Of a stretch of DNA of 33,301 nt, positions 8,246-16,823 are shown in pieces. A model generated the notes under the pieces. That model was not told the DNA's origin and did not search any database. It was given only the letters and a program-made list of their open reading frames with translations. Source of the stretch: Burkholderiaceae bacterium (lineage in GTDB: Bacteria > Pseudomonadota > Gammaproteobacteria > Burkholderiales > Burkholderiaceae). A program made the position numbers and the translations under genes. Each line of letters opens with the position of its first letter. Position 1 is the first letter of the stretch. The stretch is taken from the NCBI GenBank assembly GCA_947448695.1, contig CANFOL010000023.1, forward strand, positions 1 to 33,301, given 5' to 3'.

Positions 8246-9406
8246 TCAGAGTGGATAGGCTCGCCTCGCTGATTGGGCAATACAAAGGTAACCCAATACA
8301 CAGGCTACTCCAGAAAGCATAAACGTATAGTTTGGTCCAAAGCCCTCCCAAATCCAGCCTGCAAAAACCCCACCAATGGTTCCACCGAAGCCATATGCAA
8401 TCGTAGAATATAGGGCTTGACCTCGCGCCTGAGTGCTGCCCTGAAACCAATCTTGCATGAGTCGTATACTTGCACTATGATGCGCCGCAAAGGTTCCAGC
8501 ATGAAATAATTGCACAATAAGTAATGGCCAAAACTCAGGAATAAACGCAATCACTACAAATCGTATTGCTCCTAGAATAAAGGTCATACGGAGTATTTTT
8601 TGGACAGTGAATACTTGATAGACCTGTTTTTGAAAATAAAAATAGATGACTTCAGCCGCCACACCAATCATCCAAAATAAACCAATCGTTTGTTTACCGT
8701 AACCTAACCTTTGAAGGTAAAGTGAATAAAAAACATATAAGCTTGAATGTGCAAAAATCATCCAAAATGTAGAGCCAAAAAACCACATGACTTCTGGTTT
8801 TTTGATGATAGAACGTAATTGCCCGCGCTCTAGTTTCTTTTTTTCAAGTGGTGGCTCCCACAGTTTGTAAGTCGTGATGGTCACGCACAATAGAAGCACA
8901 AAGGCAACGATCGGTAAGGTGTCAATCCCAATCCATTCGAACCAATAGCCTCCGACAAAGACGGCGGTCATAAAACCAATCGATCCCCACAATCTTAATT
9001 TGCCATAACGACTCTCAAAGGAATTGGTTTTTTGCAGGGCGTGAACCGTAGCAGCTTCACCTAATGGGGTCAAACTACTACTGATGAGATTGAGTACAAA
9101 CATCCAAATCATGAGCGCAAAAAAAGTTTGAAAGAAAAAGATGCCCAAGAAAACAAAGAGGCTTAATAGAGCTGTACCACGCATAATGCCGATTCGGTCT
9201 TGCTTATGATCGGATAACCACCCCCAAAACATCGGCCCAATGATCCGGGTGATTTGTAACATCGACATCAATAATGAAATTTGAATTGCAGTAAATCCAA
9301 TTTGGTCAAAATAAAGACTCAAAAATGGACTAACAATCCCTAAATATCCATAGTAAAAAAAGAAAAAAATAGCGAATAGAATCTGGCTATTTTGAAAAAA
9401 CAACAT
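8246..9406 (-). CDS. MFS transporter (HcaT-like)
   Basis: 386-residue, very hydrophobic protein with about 12 predicted membrane helices. The loop between helices 2 and 3 reads GPMFWGWLSDHKQDRIGIMRG, a variant of the MFS G-x-x-x-D-(R/K)-x-G motif. The N-terminal FYYGYLGIVSPFLSLYF and the C-terminal AHHSASIRLMQDWFQGSTQARGQALYS resemble the 3-phenylpropionate transporter HcaT/MFS_1-like group. The substrate is unknown. It starts 6 bp after the aroC stop and is probably in the same transcript; its stop faces ETF-QO at 2 bp. Confidence 0.82.
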   Translation of the reverse strand: MLFFQNSQILFAIFFFFYYGYLGIVSPFLSLYFDQIGFTAIQISLLMSMLQITRIIGPMFWGWLSDHKQDRIGIMRGTALLSLFVFLGIFFFQTFFALMIWMFVLNLISSSLTPLGEAATVHALQKTNSFESRYGKLRLWGSIGFMTAVFVGGYWFEWIGIDTLPIVAFVLLLCVTITTYKLWEPPLEKKKLERGQLRSIIKKPEVMWFFGSTFWMIFAHSSLYVFYSLYLQRLGYGKQTIGLFWMIGVAAEVIYFYFQKQVYQVFTVQKILRMTFILGAIRFVVIAFIPEFWPLLIVQLFHAGTFAAHHSASIRLMQDWFQGSTQARGQALYSTIAYGFGGTIGGVFAGWIWEGFGPNYTFMLSGVACVLGYLCIAQSARRAYPL

Positions 9407-9412
9407 GCGGCT

Positions 9413-10513
9413 TTACGGTCGTTGTCCGGGAATAACTGGCGTCTGGGAGTGAACATCCGCGCATTGCGCACGATGTTGCAAAACATGGTCCATCACCACC
9501 AATGCCAACATAGCCTCAGCAATGGGCGTGGCACGAATCCCAACGCAGGGATCGTGTCGACCTTTGGTTTGGACCATCATGGATTCACCACGGATATTAA
9601 TCGACTCTTTTGGCGTCAAAATACTCGAGGTGGGTTTAATCGCAAGAAACACTTCAAGGTCTTGTCCTGTGCTGATGCCACCAAGGACACCACCTGCATG
9701 ATTGGTCTTAAAGCCGCTTGGAGTGATTTCATCACCATGAATACTACCTTTTTGTATCACTGATTCAAATCCTGACCCAATCTCTACACCCTTCACAGCA
9801 TTGATTCCCATCATGGCATAAGCAATTGCTGCATCTAGTTTATCAAACAAGGGATTGCCTAAACCGACAGGCATGTGCGTAGCACGCACCATAATTTTGG
9901 CGCCACATGAATCGCCATTTTTACGTAACTCATCCATATAAGCTTCTAACTCTGAGATGTTTGAAGCGTTAGCGGCAAAAAAAGGATTATTCGGGATATG
10001 CTCAACTCCTTCAAATGGAATCGAGATCTCCCCCAACTGAGTCATGTACCCTTGAAAACTGATGCCATATTGCTCACGCAACCATTTTTTTGCAATCCCC
10101 GCAGCAGCGACGACTGGCGCTGTAAGTCTGGCAGATGATCTGCCACCGCCTCGAGGATCACGAATGCCGTACTTTTGCTGATAAGTGTAATCCGCATGAC
10201 CAGGACGAAAGGTATCTAGTATCTCTTGATAGTCTTGGCTTCGTTGATCGGTGTTCTTAATTAGTAATGCAATAGGTGTCCCAGTTGTCCTACCTTCAAA
10301 AACACCTGATAAGATTTCTACTTGATCTGCCTCTCGGCGCTGCGTAACATGTCTTGAGGTACCCGGCTTGCGACGATCAAGGTCCATCTGTAAGTCACTG
10401 ACACTTAACTCCATTCCGGGAGGGCAACCATCGACCACTGCGCCAATTGCGGGCCCATGAGACTCACCAAATGTGGTCGTGCAAAATAAAGTTCCAAGTG
10501 TGCTTCCAGCCAT
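9413..10513 (-). CDS. aroC: Chorismate synthase
   Basis: 366-residue chorismate synthase, the last step of the shikimate pathway: FMN-dependent anti-1,4-elimination of phosphate from EPSP to chorismate. The N-terminal [20 protein letters not shown], the middle [20 protein letters not shown] and [19 protein letters not shown] segments and the C-terminal [18 protein letters not shown] with [18 protein letters not shown] are all signature regions. Length equals the usual bacterial enzyme (about 360). It starts at ATG 10511-10513. A core gene with the MFS gene directly behind it. Confidence 0.97.
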   Translation of the reverse strand: MAGSTLGTLFCTTTFGESHGPAIGAVVDGCPPGMELSVSDLQMDLDRRKPGTSRHVTQRREADQVEILSGVFEGRTTGTPIALLIKNTDQRSQDYQEILDTFRPGHADYTYQQKYGIRDPRGGGRSSARLTAPVVAAAGIAKKWLREQYGISFQGYMTQLGEISIPFEGVEHIPNNPFFAANASNISELEAYMDELRKNGDSCGAKIMVRATHMPVGLGNPLFDKLDAAIAYAMMGINAVKGVEIGSGFESVIQKGSIHGDEITPSGFKTNHAGGVLGGISTGQDLEVFLAIKPTSSILTPKESINIRGESMMVQTKGRHDPCVGIRATPIAEAMLALVVMDHVLQHRAQCADVHSQTPVIPGQRP

Positions 10514-10564
10514 AGACTCTATTATGGCATTTTTTACAGAAGCCTTTGATGAAATATCTCGAGT

Positions 10565-11011
10565 TTAGTTGTTACCAGCTTCCGGCCAGTCTCTGATATA
10601 AGCCTTTAACATCGTGTTTTCAAAACCTTGCGCTTCTACAACGGCTTTTGCCACGTCGTAAAAAGAAATCACACCCATCAAGGTTTTATTTTCCATCACT
10701 GGTAAATAACGCGCATGACGATCGAGCATCATCCTTCTCACCTCGTCTAACTCGGTTTCTGGAGTACACATTAGAGGTTGCTCATCCATCACTGTACCGA
10801 CTGTCACCTCGTCCAAAGCGCCATGATTATGTGCCAGCACACCAATCACTTCACGGAAAGTTAACATACCTACTACATCAGAATACTGAATCACTACTAA
10901 TGAACCAATATCGTGCTCGGCCATCACACGTATTGCTTTATTCACGGTTGTTTCAGGACTTACAGTGTATAAGGTGTTGCCTTTAAATCTTAAAATATCG
11001 CTAACTTTCAT
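10565..11011 (-). CDS. Tandem CBS-domain protein
   Basis: 148-residue protein made almost entirely of two CBS motifs (about residues 1-60: YTVSPETTVNKAIRVMAEHD and IGSLVVIQ; about 70-130: MDEQPLMCTPETELDEVRRM and ARYLPVMENKTLMGVISFYD). Stand-alone CBS pairs bind adenine nucleotides or related ligands and act as sensors or modulators of partners. No partner domain is fused. The start is secure because GGAGG stands 4 bases before the ATG at 11009-11011. The target cannot be inferred from context. Confidence 0.88.
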   Translation of the reverse strand: MKVSDILRFKGNTLYTVSPETTVNKAIRVMAEHDIGSLVVIQYSDVVGMLTFREVIGVLAHNHGALDEVTVGTVMDEQPLMCTPETELDEVRRMMLDRHARYLPVMENKTLMGVISFYDVAKAVVEAQGFENTMLKAYIRDWPEAGNN

Positions 11012-11056
11012 GTCGCCTCCTTGAGGTCATCTTTATAAGTTCAGTCTATTCCTAAT

Positions 11057-11908
11057 TTAAACATCTGTAAACCAGTTGTTATCACGAATATGTGGCAAGC
11101 TTGCGGTGAGGACAGCGCCCGCCATAGTGACCCACCAAGTCAAGTAAATCCATACCAACAACAATGGCCCGATTGCAAATGCTCCATATAAAGTCTTATA
11201 CACCTGCGCCTTGGAGACAAAAAATGTAAAGCCATATTTAGCCGTTTCAAAAACAATCGCAGCTAAAACTCCGCCAATGAGGGCATCTCGCCAACGCACA
11301 TCTGCGCTAGGGCCAAATTTATAAAGCACAATAAAAGGCATCATGGTGAGTAAAAATGGCACTAACCAATCAATCAGCTCTATATGGTAACGAAACCCAA
11401 CATCTAAATCATGTGACGCTGCTACAAAGTATGAAGTGATATAAATACTCAGACCAAGCAATACAGGGCCTAGCGCAGTGACCAATATATACATCATGAT
11501 TCTTTTGATAAAAGGTCGTTGTTGCTTGACTTGCCAAACTTGATTAAAGGCTTTTTCAATCGTCATCAGCGTCAATATAGCAGTGAGTAATAAACCGACA
11601 ATACCGAAATAGGTTAAACCCTTTGAATGGATTGAAAAACTAGTCAAGTAGCGACTAATCGTATCACTTAACCCACCTGGTATGAGCGTGTTCGTAATCC
11701 ACTGCTGAATATCTGCTCGTAAATTAATAAAGCTCGATAATTGACCTATCAAAATGGTGGCAATCGACAACATCGGTACAATCGCTAAAATAGTGGTGTA
11801 CGCAAGAGATCCAGATACTTGATTCAGTTGCGCCTGAGTAAAACGTTGACGCCAAAAATGGAAAAGTTGTCGTCCTGTTCGAAATTGTTGTGTGCGTGAG
11901 CTAACCAT
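11057..11908 (-). CDS. YihY/BrkB-family inner-membrane protein
   Basis: 283-residue membrane protein with about six hydrophobic helices. The N-terminal LNQVSGSLAYTTILAIVPML, the central IEKAFNQVWQVKQQRPFIKR and the C-terminal FVSKAQVYKTLYGAFAIGPLLLVWIYLTWWV are the conserved landmarks of the YihY/BrkB (formerly 'ribonuclease BN') family, whose molecular function is not established. The start codon overlaps the first base of a perfect 12-bp tandem repeat and has no clear ribosome binding site, so the exact start is less certain. It is divergent from wrbA with 57 bp between. Confidence 0.87.
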   Translation of the reverse strand: MVSSRTQQFRTGRQLFHFWRQRFTQAQLNQVSGSLAYTTILAIVPMLSIATILIGQLSSFINLRADIQQWITNTLIPGGLSDTISRYLTSFSIHSKGLTYFGIVGLLLTAILTLMTIEKAFNQVWQVKQQRPFIKRIMMYILVTALGPVLLGLSIYITSYFVAASHDLDVGFRYHIELIDWLVPFLLTMMPFIVLYKFGPSADVRWRDALIGGVLAAIVFETAKYGFTFFVSKAQVYKTLYGAFAIGPLLLVWIYLTWWVTMAGAVLTASLPHIRDNNWFTDV

Positions 11909-11931
11909 GTACTTTACTTTGTACTTTACTT
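11908..11931. repeat. Perfect 12-bp tandem repeat in the yihY-like/wrbA intergenic region
   Basis: TGTACTTTACTT occurs twice back to back, overlapping the last base of the minus-strand start codon and reaching into the 57-bp divergent promoter region. The duplication probably shifted promoter or leader spacing for one of the two genes (inference). Confidence 0.8.
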
Positions 11932-11965
11932 ACTTGATTTAAAAAATACCACTATCATAACCAGT

Positions 11966-12571
11966 ATGTCAGCAATCCATCTACTTGTTCTATATTACTC
12001 CCGTCACGGCGCTACTCGACGTTTAGCTGAACTCATTTCTGATGGTATCGAGTCAGTACCTAATTGTCATGCAATTCTACGAACGGTCCCGAATGTCTCA
12101 GCAGTATCCGAGGCAACCGAAAATGCGATACCTGATCATGGCTCTCCATATGCTGAGTATTCCGACCTTGCCGATTGTGATGGTCTTGCCCTAGGTTCAC
12201 CAACACGTTTTGGCAATATGGCAAGCCCCATGAAGTATTTTTGGGATGGTAGTACCTCAGAATGGCTCTCAGGAGCACTTTCTGGAAAACCAGCGTGTGT
12301 ATTTACTAGCACTGGAAGCTTACACGGCGGGCAAGAAACCACCCTTCTTTCTATGATGCTCCCCCTCTTACATCATGGCATGCTTCTCATGGGACTACCC
12401 TATAGCAATCCCGAACTAAGTTCCACGACGACTGGTGGTACTCCTTACGGCGTGTCCCACTTAGCGGGTGATCGGGGACAACACCCTGTCTCGCGCGAAG
12501 AAGAACTATTAGCCATTGCTCAAGGAGTTCGCTTGGCTAAAATTGCAAAGCAACTCAAGTTTCCTACATGA
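11966..12571 (+). CDS. wrbA: NAD(P)H:quinone oxidoreductase, WrbA-type flavodoxin-like protein
   Basis: 201-residue flavodoxin-fold protein that reduces quinones by two electrons with NAD(P)H. The FMN phosphate loop is YYSRHGATRRLAE near residue 12; GLALGSPTRFGNMASPMKYF and FTSTGSLHGGQETTLLSM are the WrbA flavin and quinone-binding segments, and LPYSNPELSSTTTGGTPYG is the WrbA-specific loop. Length fits the family. It overlaps the downstream DUF2069 gene by 4 bp (ATGA), which indicates coupled translation. Confidence 0.92.
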   Translation: MSAIHLLVLYYSRHGATRRLAELISDGIESVPNCHAILRTVPNVSAVSEATENAIPDHGSPYAEYSDLADCDGLALGSPTRFGNMASPMKYFWDGSTSEWLSGALSGKPACVFTSTGSLHGGQETTLLSMMLPLLHHGMLLMGLPYSNPELSSTTTGGTPYGVSHLAGDRGQHPVSREEELLAIAQGVRLAKIAKQLKFPT

Positions 12572-12951
12572 CCCTTTTAAAATATCCACTAAGTTTTGCA
12601 CAAAAATTAGCTTTCATCAGTGCAGTCTGTCTATGTTTGCTATGTATTGCTTGGGAATTGGTGCTATCACCACTTCGCCCACAGGGCTCATGGATGGCTC
12701 TCAAATTTATTCCTTTAGGCTTGATGTTACCGGGGCTTTACCAAGGAAAAAACTATCAATCCCAAGCAACTTCAATGATTATTTTGCTATATTTTTTAGA
12801 GGGCTTCGCCAGGCTTTTTGAACCAGGCCTAAACTGGATTTTGGCTAGTATCGAACTGATACTTTCAAGCCTTATATTTTATGGGGTACTAAAGCATCTC
12901 GGCCCACTGAAAAAAGCAGCAAAGGCTCTCAAAGAGTCTGATCAAAGATGA
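12568..12951 (+). CDS. DUF2069 membrane protein
   Basis: 127-residue protein with four probable membrane helices and a Lys-rich C-terminal tail. KFIPLGLMLPGLYQGKNYQS and ILLYFLEGFARLFE match the pattern of DUF2069 proteins, which commonly follow wrbA in betaproteobacteria. Function unknown. The 4-bp overlap with wrbA suggests the two act in the same transcript, perhaps linking the quinone reductase to the membrane (inference). Confidence 0.82.
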   Translation: MTLLKYPLSFAQKLAFISAVCLCLLCIAWELVLSPLRPQGSWMALKFIPLGLMLPGLYQGKNYQSQATSMIILLYFLEGFARLFEPGLNWILASIELILSSLIFYGVLKHLGPLKKAAKALKESDQR

Positions 12952-12957
12952 AGTAAA

Positions 12958-12976
12958 CAATGGCCTTACGCCATTG
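12958..12976. terminator. Possible bidirectional terminator hairpin
   Basis: A perfect 7-bp stem CAATGGC/GCCATTG with a 5-base loop lies between the convergent wrbA-DUF2069 transcript and the decayed regulator. On the minus strand it is followed by TTTACTT; on the plus strand no T run follows. Weak as an intrinsic terminator, but position supports it. Confidence 0.4.
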
Positions 12977-12986
12977 CTACTGAGCT

Positions 12987-13343
12987 TTAACGATTTTTCT
13001 CAACCGCTGAAGATAATAAGTTGGCAATACTAGAGAAATAACTCATCGCAAGAATGGTTGTTTTGATCATTTTTTTCCACCGTCAATGTTCGTATGAAAA
13101 TCCACATAACTTTTTTACGGCAGTTTTTAACTCTTGCATATAAGGTAGCTCGTGAATCAATTTCGTTTAGTAAAATCGTTCATTCACGAGTAACGGTTTA
13201 CTATGTTTGCAGGTAATCGCAATTTCACTTAATAATTCCAGCTCCATAATGTCAAACGCCTGAAATTGATTCAAGTATTTGAGGGATGATAAGCTTTCAA
13301 GATATTGAAAATAAATCTCTTATAGATTTGTGTTTAATGGCAT
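12987..13343 (-). pseudogene. Decayed winged-helix (MarR-like) transcriptional regulator
   Basis: The minus strand contains three open segments in different frames that join into one protein when three single bases are restored. It starts at ATG 13341-13343, meets TAA at codon 8, then runs through YLESLSSLKYLNQFQAFDIM and LLSEIAITCKHSKPLLVNE. A lost base near 13177 moves it to ILLNEIDSRATLYARVKN, a second near 13109 to YVDFHTNIDGGKK, and a third in an A run near 13070 to MSYFSSIANLLSSAVEKNR with a stop at 12987-12989. With the three bases restored the gene would be 119 codons plus stop. Helix-turn-helix (LLNEIDSRATLYARVK) followed by a basic wing (DFHTNIDGGKK) is winged-helix architecture; the MarR label is tentative. 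It cannot make a working protein as it stands. Confidence 0.65.
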
Positions 13344-13450
13344 AGTTTTGTCGTATTACTAAAGACATGAACTTCCGAATTGCAGTTTTTACAAGCCTTG
13401 CAGTACAACTATATTGTTAAGGAAGTTAGTCTTATTAAAAGATACCCTAC

Positions 13451-13825
13451 CTAAACAGCGTAGAGCTTCAAAATATCCAACTCAACCACCTTTAATGCGT
13501 TGATATGTGTGCTTTCTAGTTTAATTTTGGGGGCGCAGCCCGCATAAAAAGACTCTTTCCATCGATCGATACATAAACACCATTGATCCCCAGCCACCAA
13601 ACCCGGAAAACGCCATTGTGGTCTCGGAGTTGATAAATCATTGCCGACCTGTTGCGAAAACAGCAAAAAATCGTCCGTCATAATCGCACAGACTAAATGA
13701 CTACCCACATCCTCAGGACCGGTTTTACAACAACCATCTCGATAAAAGCCAGTTAATGGCTCAAAGGAACAAGCTACTAAGGGCTCCCCAAGAACGTTAC
13801 GAGATACTTCTAATGAACTCGACAT
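13451..13825 (-). CDS. DUF2237 family protein
   Basis: 124-residue cytoplasmic protein of the DUF2237 (COG3651) family. The family core is unmistakable: NVLGEPLVACSFEPLTGFYR, DGCCKTGPEDVGSHLVCAIM, GNDLSTPRPQWRFPGLVAGD and QWCLCIDRWKESFYAGCAPK. Five conserved Cys residues (DGCC, VCA, WCLC) could bind metal, but no function is established. It ends in LKLYAV as homologues do. The gene lies 5 bp downstream of a TctC/Bug gene and may share its transcript. Confidence 0.9.
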   Translation of the reverse strand: MSSSLEVSRNVLGEPLVACSFEPLTGFYRDGCCKTGPEDVGSHLVCAIMTDDFLLFSQQVGNDLSTPRPQWRFPGLVAGDQWCLCIDRWKESFYAGCAPKIKLESTHINALKVVELDILKLYAV

Positions 13826-13830
13826 AATTA

Positions 13831-14796
13831 TTATTCCGGTTGAACTTTGGCATTAATGACTAACTGTTCCCATTTTTTCTTTTCCGCAATCACAAAAGTT
13901 TTGGTATTGGCGGGTGTCTCTGCTGGTGCATACCCCCCAAGCTCTGTCATTCTGGCTTTTACTTCAGGTGAGCTCAGCACTTTTTTCAGGGCTGCATATA
14001 ATTTATTGATGACTTCTGGTGGGGTTTTTACTGGGACAAAAATACCAAACCAGGCTGTTACTTCAAAATCTTTAAAACCAGACTCAATCATGGTTGGCAC
14101 TTCCGGCAATTCTGGACTACGCGTTTTACCAGTTACTGCTAAAGCCTTTAATTTTCCAGATTTAATATAAGGCATGGAGCTGGGTAAGTTATCAACCATC
14201 ATCGTCACTTGACCACCTAACAAATCAACCAAGGCTGGCCCAGCTCCCTTATAAGGTACATGCGTTATATCAATGCCCGCTTGAAATTTAAACATCTCAC
14301 CAGACATGTGAATTGACTGGCCACGACCGGATGAAGCAAATGAATATTTACCCGGATTTGCCTTAGCAAGGGCGATTAATTCAGCAACATTTCTTGCTGG
14401 AAAATTGGCACTCACGACCAACACATTGGGGGTGGCTAATGCCATTGTCACTGGCTCTAAGTCCTCCATCTTGTAGGGTAAATTTTTATATAAACTGTAA
14501 TTAATGGCGTTGGGTCCAATATTGCCCATGATGATGGTATAGCCATCCGGCGGGCTGGTCACAAGAGCTTGTGTACCAATAATGGCGGCAGCGCCAGCTT
14601 TAATATCGACTACAACATTTTGGCCCAACTCACGAGAAAGCGGGTCGGCAATCGTTCGCGCCGCAATATCGGTTGTACCCCCAGCGGCTGCAGGCACAAT
14701 CATCCGAATCGGTTTACTTGGATATGTATCAGCAAATGCTGTAGATTGCAAACCAAGAAGAAGGGCTATAACTAAGTAATGGGGAAATAACTTCAT
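13831..14796 (-). CDS. TctC/Bug-family periplasmic solute-binding protein 1
   Basis: 321-residue binding protein of the tripartite tricarboxylate transporter family. A Sec signal peptide (hydrophobic VIALLLGLQSTAFA, cleavage expected before DTYPS) is followed by YPSKPIRMIVPAAAGGTTDI, DGYTIIMGNIG, KYSFASSGRGQSIHMSGEMF and ITHVPYKGAGPALVDLLGGQ, the standard Bug segments for carboxylate-bearing ligands. No TctA/TctB membrane partners are nearby, so it is an orphan binding protein. GGAG lies 5 bases before the ATG at 14794-14796, a strong start. Ligand unknown; the neighbouring catabolic genes make an aromatic or heteroaromatic acid a reasonable guess. Confidence 0.92.
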   Translation of the reverse strand: MKLFPHYLVIALLLGLQSTAFADTYPSKPIRMIVPAAAGGTTDIAARTIADPLSRELGQNVVVDIKAGAAAIIGTQALVTSPPDGYTIIMGNIGPNAINYSLYKNLPYKMEDLEPVTMALATPNVLVVSANFPARNVAELIALAKANPGKYSFASSGRGQSIHMSGEMFKFQAGIDITHVPYKGAGPALVDLLGGQVTMMVDNLPSSMPYIKSGKLKALAVTGKTRSPELPEVPTMIESGFKDFEVTAWFGIFVPVKTPPEVINKLYAALKKVLSSPEVKARMTELGGYAPAETPANTKTFVIAEKKKWEQLVINAKVQPE

Positions 14797-15097
14797 GGGG
14801 ACTCCAATATTTATTTAGAAAATATGAATATTCTTCCAAAATTATCACATAGAACACATTTTGAAAGTTTTAAGGAAAATCTTACTTAGCACTTAGGCTC
14901 AAGATTTTGACTAAGGATCAATCAAGACCTCAGGAAAAAAGAATCTGCCTTTAAAAAATATGCCATCCATCATTACCAAAAGGCTCAATCATCTTTTTAG
15001 AATCTAATCTTATTTAAAGGTACAACAGCTAATTATCGAAAACCACGCTCAAGAAATGGATTCAATTTAAATAAGAATGGTAAAAATATTTTTTGTA
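14797..15097. other. Non-coding gap between two TctC/Bug genes
   Basis: About 300 AT-rich bases without a credible gene. It should hold the promoter of the downstream Bug gene; the best candidate on the minus strand is an extended -10 TGTGATAAT (minus strand of 14841-14849), with no convincing -35. A short palindrome GAATATTC (14826-14833) lies between this and the start codon. I see no clear terminator for the upstream Bug gene that ends at 15098. Confidence 0.35.
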
Positions 15098-16051
15098 TTA
15101 ATTGATTGTCGCACCACTTAATTTGACAGCTTGTTCCCATTTGACTAGGTCTTGTTTTAATTGTTGTTGAAATTCTTCAGGGCTATTACAAACCACATCC
15201 ACGCCAATATTATGCATACGTTTAATAAAGTCGGGATTTTTTGCAAGACTCTTAAGAACCTGATAAGTTTTATCAATTACCTCTTGCGGTGTTGCTTTAG
15301 GAGCAGCTAAACCATTCCAAGTTGATGTTTGAAAACCCGCATAACCTGATTCAGCAATCGTTGGAACTTGTGGAAATAACCCATTCCGTTTAAGTCCTGT
15401 AGTCGCTAAAACTTTAATCTTGCTACTTTTAAATGGTTGATTTGCTTCCGCAATATTAGCAAAATACATAGGCACTTGTTCTCCCATGACATCTGCAATG
15501 GCAGGTGCGCCACCTTTATAGGGGACATGACGCATTTTTAAATTCGCCCTGTGATTAAATAATTCTGTTGTGAGGTGACTCAATGTGCCGCCACCTGCAG
15601 ATGCATAAGCTATTTGATCAGGACGTGCTTCAATAAATTGAACAAATTCTTTTAAATTGTTGGCCGGAAAATTATTGGCGACACTTAATGCAAACTCATT
15701 GCTAGCAATAATCGAAATCAAACTAAAATCTTTTATTGGGTCATAGGCAGTCTTTGTCATGGCAGGAAGCACAGCCATCTGTGGCAATACGGCTAAGAGT
15801 AATGTGTATCCATCCGCTGGCGCTTGCGCAACAAAATTGGTGGCAATAGCACCATTAGCCCCAGGTTTATTTTCTACAATAAATGTTTGGCCAAGAACTT
15901 TGGTAAGTTCATCTGCAGTAATCCTTGCAATACTATCCGTGTTCCCCCCTGCTGAAAAAGGAACAATAATTTTAACGGGACGATTTGGCCAAGTTTGAGC
16001 GCTGATGAATTGGCTAAAAAGCAGACTGCAAAGAAGAAGAAGTTTATACAT
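15098..16051 (-). CDS. TctC/Bug-family periplasmic solute-binding protein 2
   Basis: 317-residue Bug-family protein. The signal peptide is YKLLLLCSLLFSQFISAQ with cleavage before TWPNRP. WPNRPVKIIVPFSAGGNTDS, DGYTLLLAVLPQMAVLPAMT, IAYASAGGGTLSHLTTELFN and MRHVPYKGGAPAIADVMGEQ are the family landmarks. It begins one base after the stop of the EthD-like gene (TAACATG), so the two are translationally coupled and probably serve the same compound. No TctAB genes are nearby. Sequence is clearly different from the other two Bug proteins here, so these are not recent duplicates. Confidence 0.92.
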   Translation of the reverse strand: MYKLLLLCSLLFSQFISAQTWPNRPVKIIVPFSAGGNTDSIARITADELTKVLGQTFIVENKPGANGAIATNFVAQAPADGYTLLLAVLPQMAVLPAMTKTAYDPIKDFSLISIIASNEFALSVANNFPANNLKEFVQFIEARPDQIAYASAGGGTLSHLTTELFNHRANLKMRHVPYKGGAPAIADVMGEQVPMYFANIAEANQPFKSSKIKVLATTGLKRNGLFPQVPTIAESGYAGFQTSTWNGLAAPKATPQEVIDKTYQVLKSLAKNPDFIKRMHNIGVDVVCNSPEEFQQQLKQDLVKWEQAVKLSGATIN

Positions 16052-16052
16052 G

Positions 16053-16724
16053 TTAGTTTTTGGCTAGTTGACGTGAACGGCAGGTTTTAAAAATAAGATA
16101 GTGTCCTTTGAACCAAGGTTTTATTGCTAAGCGATCTCGCCATGGAGTAGCTCGAGCTTTGGCACGCGCAGGAGAGTCAAGCGCGCTAGCTGTTTTCAAA
16201 TAATGTAATGCCATCCGATTGAATTGCAGCGGATCACTATCAATCACTTCAAAACGACGTATACCAATCCAATCAGGACACTCTAATAAAATGGGCACAT
16301 GATCTTGCGAATACCATGCATCAAATTCAGCTTTCTCCTCATCCGGAACGTTAAAAAAAACGGCATAAATATAGTGCGACTCTGCAATGGGCTCTTGTTG
16401 AACCGTTTGCCATTTTTCACCAAGTAGATTACCGATGTAGCGTGAAAAGCCAGATACCGATCCAAGCATTTTTTTAGTCAAGTCGCTTGGCACATTTTTA
16501 ACTTGAAGATATTCAGGCGATTTTAGATTGCCAGGATCTGACATTTCATAGACGGCTAAATAATTACGATTGCCATCTTCGGCAAGATATCGTTGGGCTG
16601 AGACAAATCCTGGCACAGCCATTCTTAGCGGAATATGCTCTTCATCATACCAATCGTTGAATTCATGCTCAAACTCGCTAGGGGGTGACATTTCAGAAAA
16701 AAGAACGGTTTTACCGAGTGACAT
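16053..16724 (-). CDS. Duplicated EthD-like (dimeric alpha-beta barrel) protein
   Basis: 223-residue protein with two copies of a dimeric alpha-beta barrel (ferredoxin-like) unit. Copy 1 (about residues 5-100) has FNDWYDEEHIPLRMAVPGFV and SAQRYLA; copy 2 (about 115-205) has FDAWYSQDHVPILLECPDWI and GIRRFEV. The repeated WYxxxHxPxxxxxP pattern is typical of EthD and related small monooxygenase or isomerase folds, where the His can be catalytic. Such proteins often occur in aromatic-degradation loci. No signal peptide, so cytoplasmic. It is the first gene of the minus-strand arm and is divergent from the AA_synth gene across 99 bp, which suggests shared control. Exact reaction unknown. Confidence 0.7.
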   Translation of the reverse strand: MSLGKTVLFSEMSPPSEFEHEFNDWYDEEHIPLRMAVPGFVSAQRYLAEDGNRNYLAVYEMSDPGNLKSPEYLQVKNVPSDLTKKMLGSVSGFSRYIGNLLGEKWQTVQQEPIAESHYIYAVFFNVPDEEKAEFDAWYSQDHVPILLECPDWIGIRRFEVIDSDPLQFNRMALHYLKTASALDSPARAKARATPWRDRLAIKPWFKGHYLIFKTCRSRQLAKN

Positions 16725-16823
16725 AATTGCTCTCTAAAATTCAATTGAATAACTTATAATAATATATGTATTAGTAAATTCAAACGAACAATAAACAATA
16801 TCAACAAAAAGAGACTACGGCTT
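16725..16823. promoter_or_regulatory. Divergent promoter region of the catabolic locus
   Basis: This 99-bp AT-rich gap drives the EthD-like/Bug arm leftward and the AA_synth/enamidase/monooxygenase arm rightward. A TATAAT hexamer lies at 16755-16760 (plus strand), preceded by a perfect 10-bp palindrome TTCAATTGAA at 16740-16749 that could be an operator. No -35 of good quality is seen, consistent with an activated promoter. No intact regulator gene lies next to it. Confidence 0.4.

Noticed and set aside
13149..13190. Perfect 9-bp inverted repeat CTCGTGAAT/ATTCACGAG with a 24-base loop, considered as an operator or small RNA
   Set aside because: It lies inside the body of the decayed regulator gene, where both arms translate as part of the repaired protein; there is no promoter or terminator around it.
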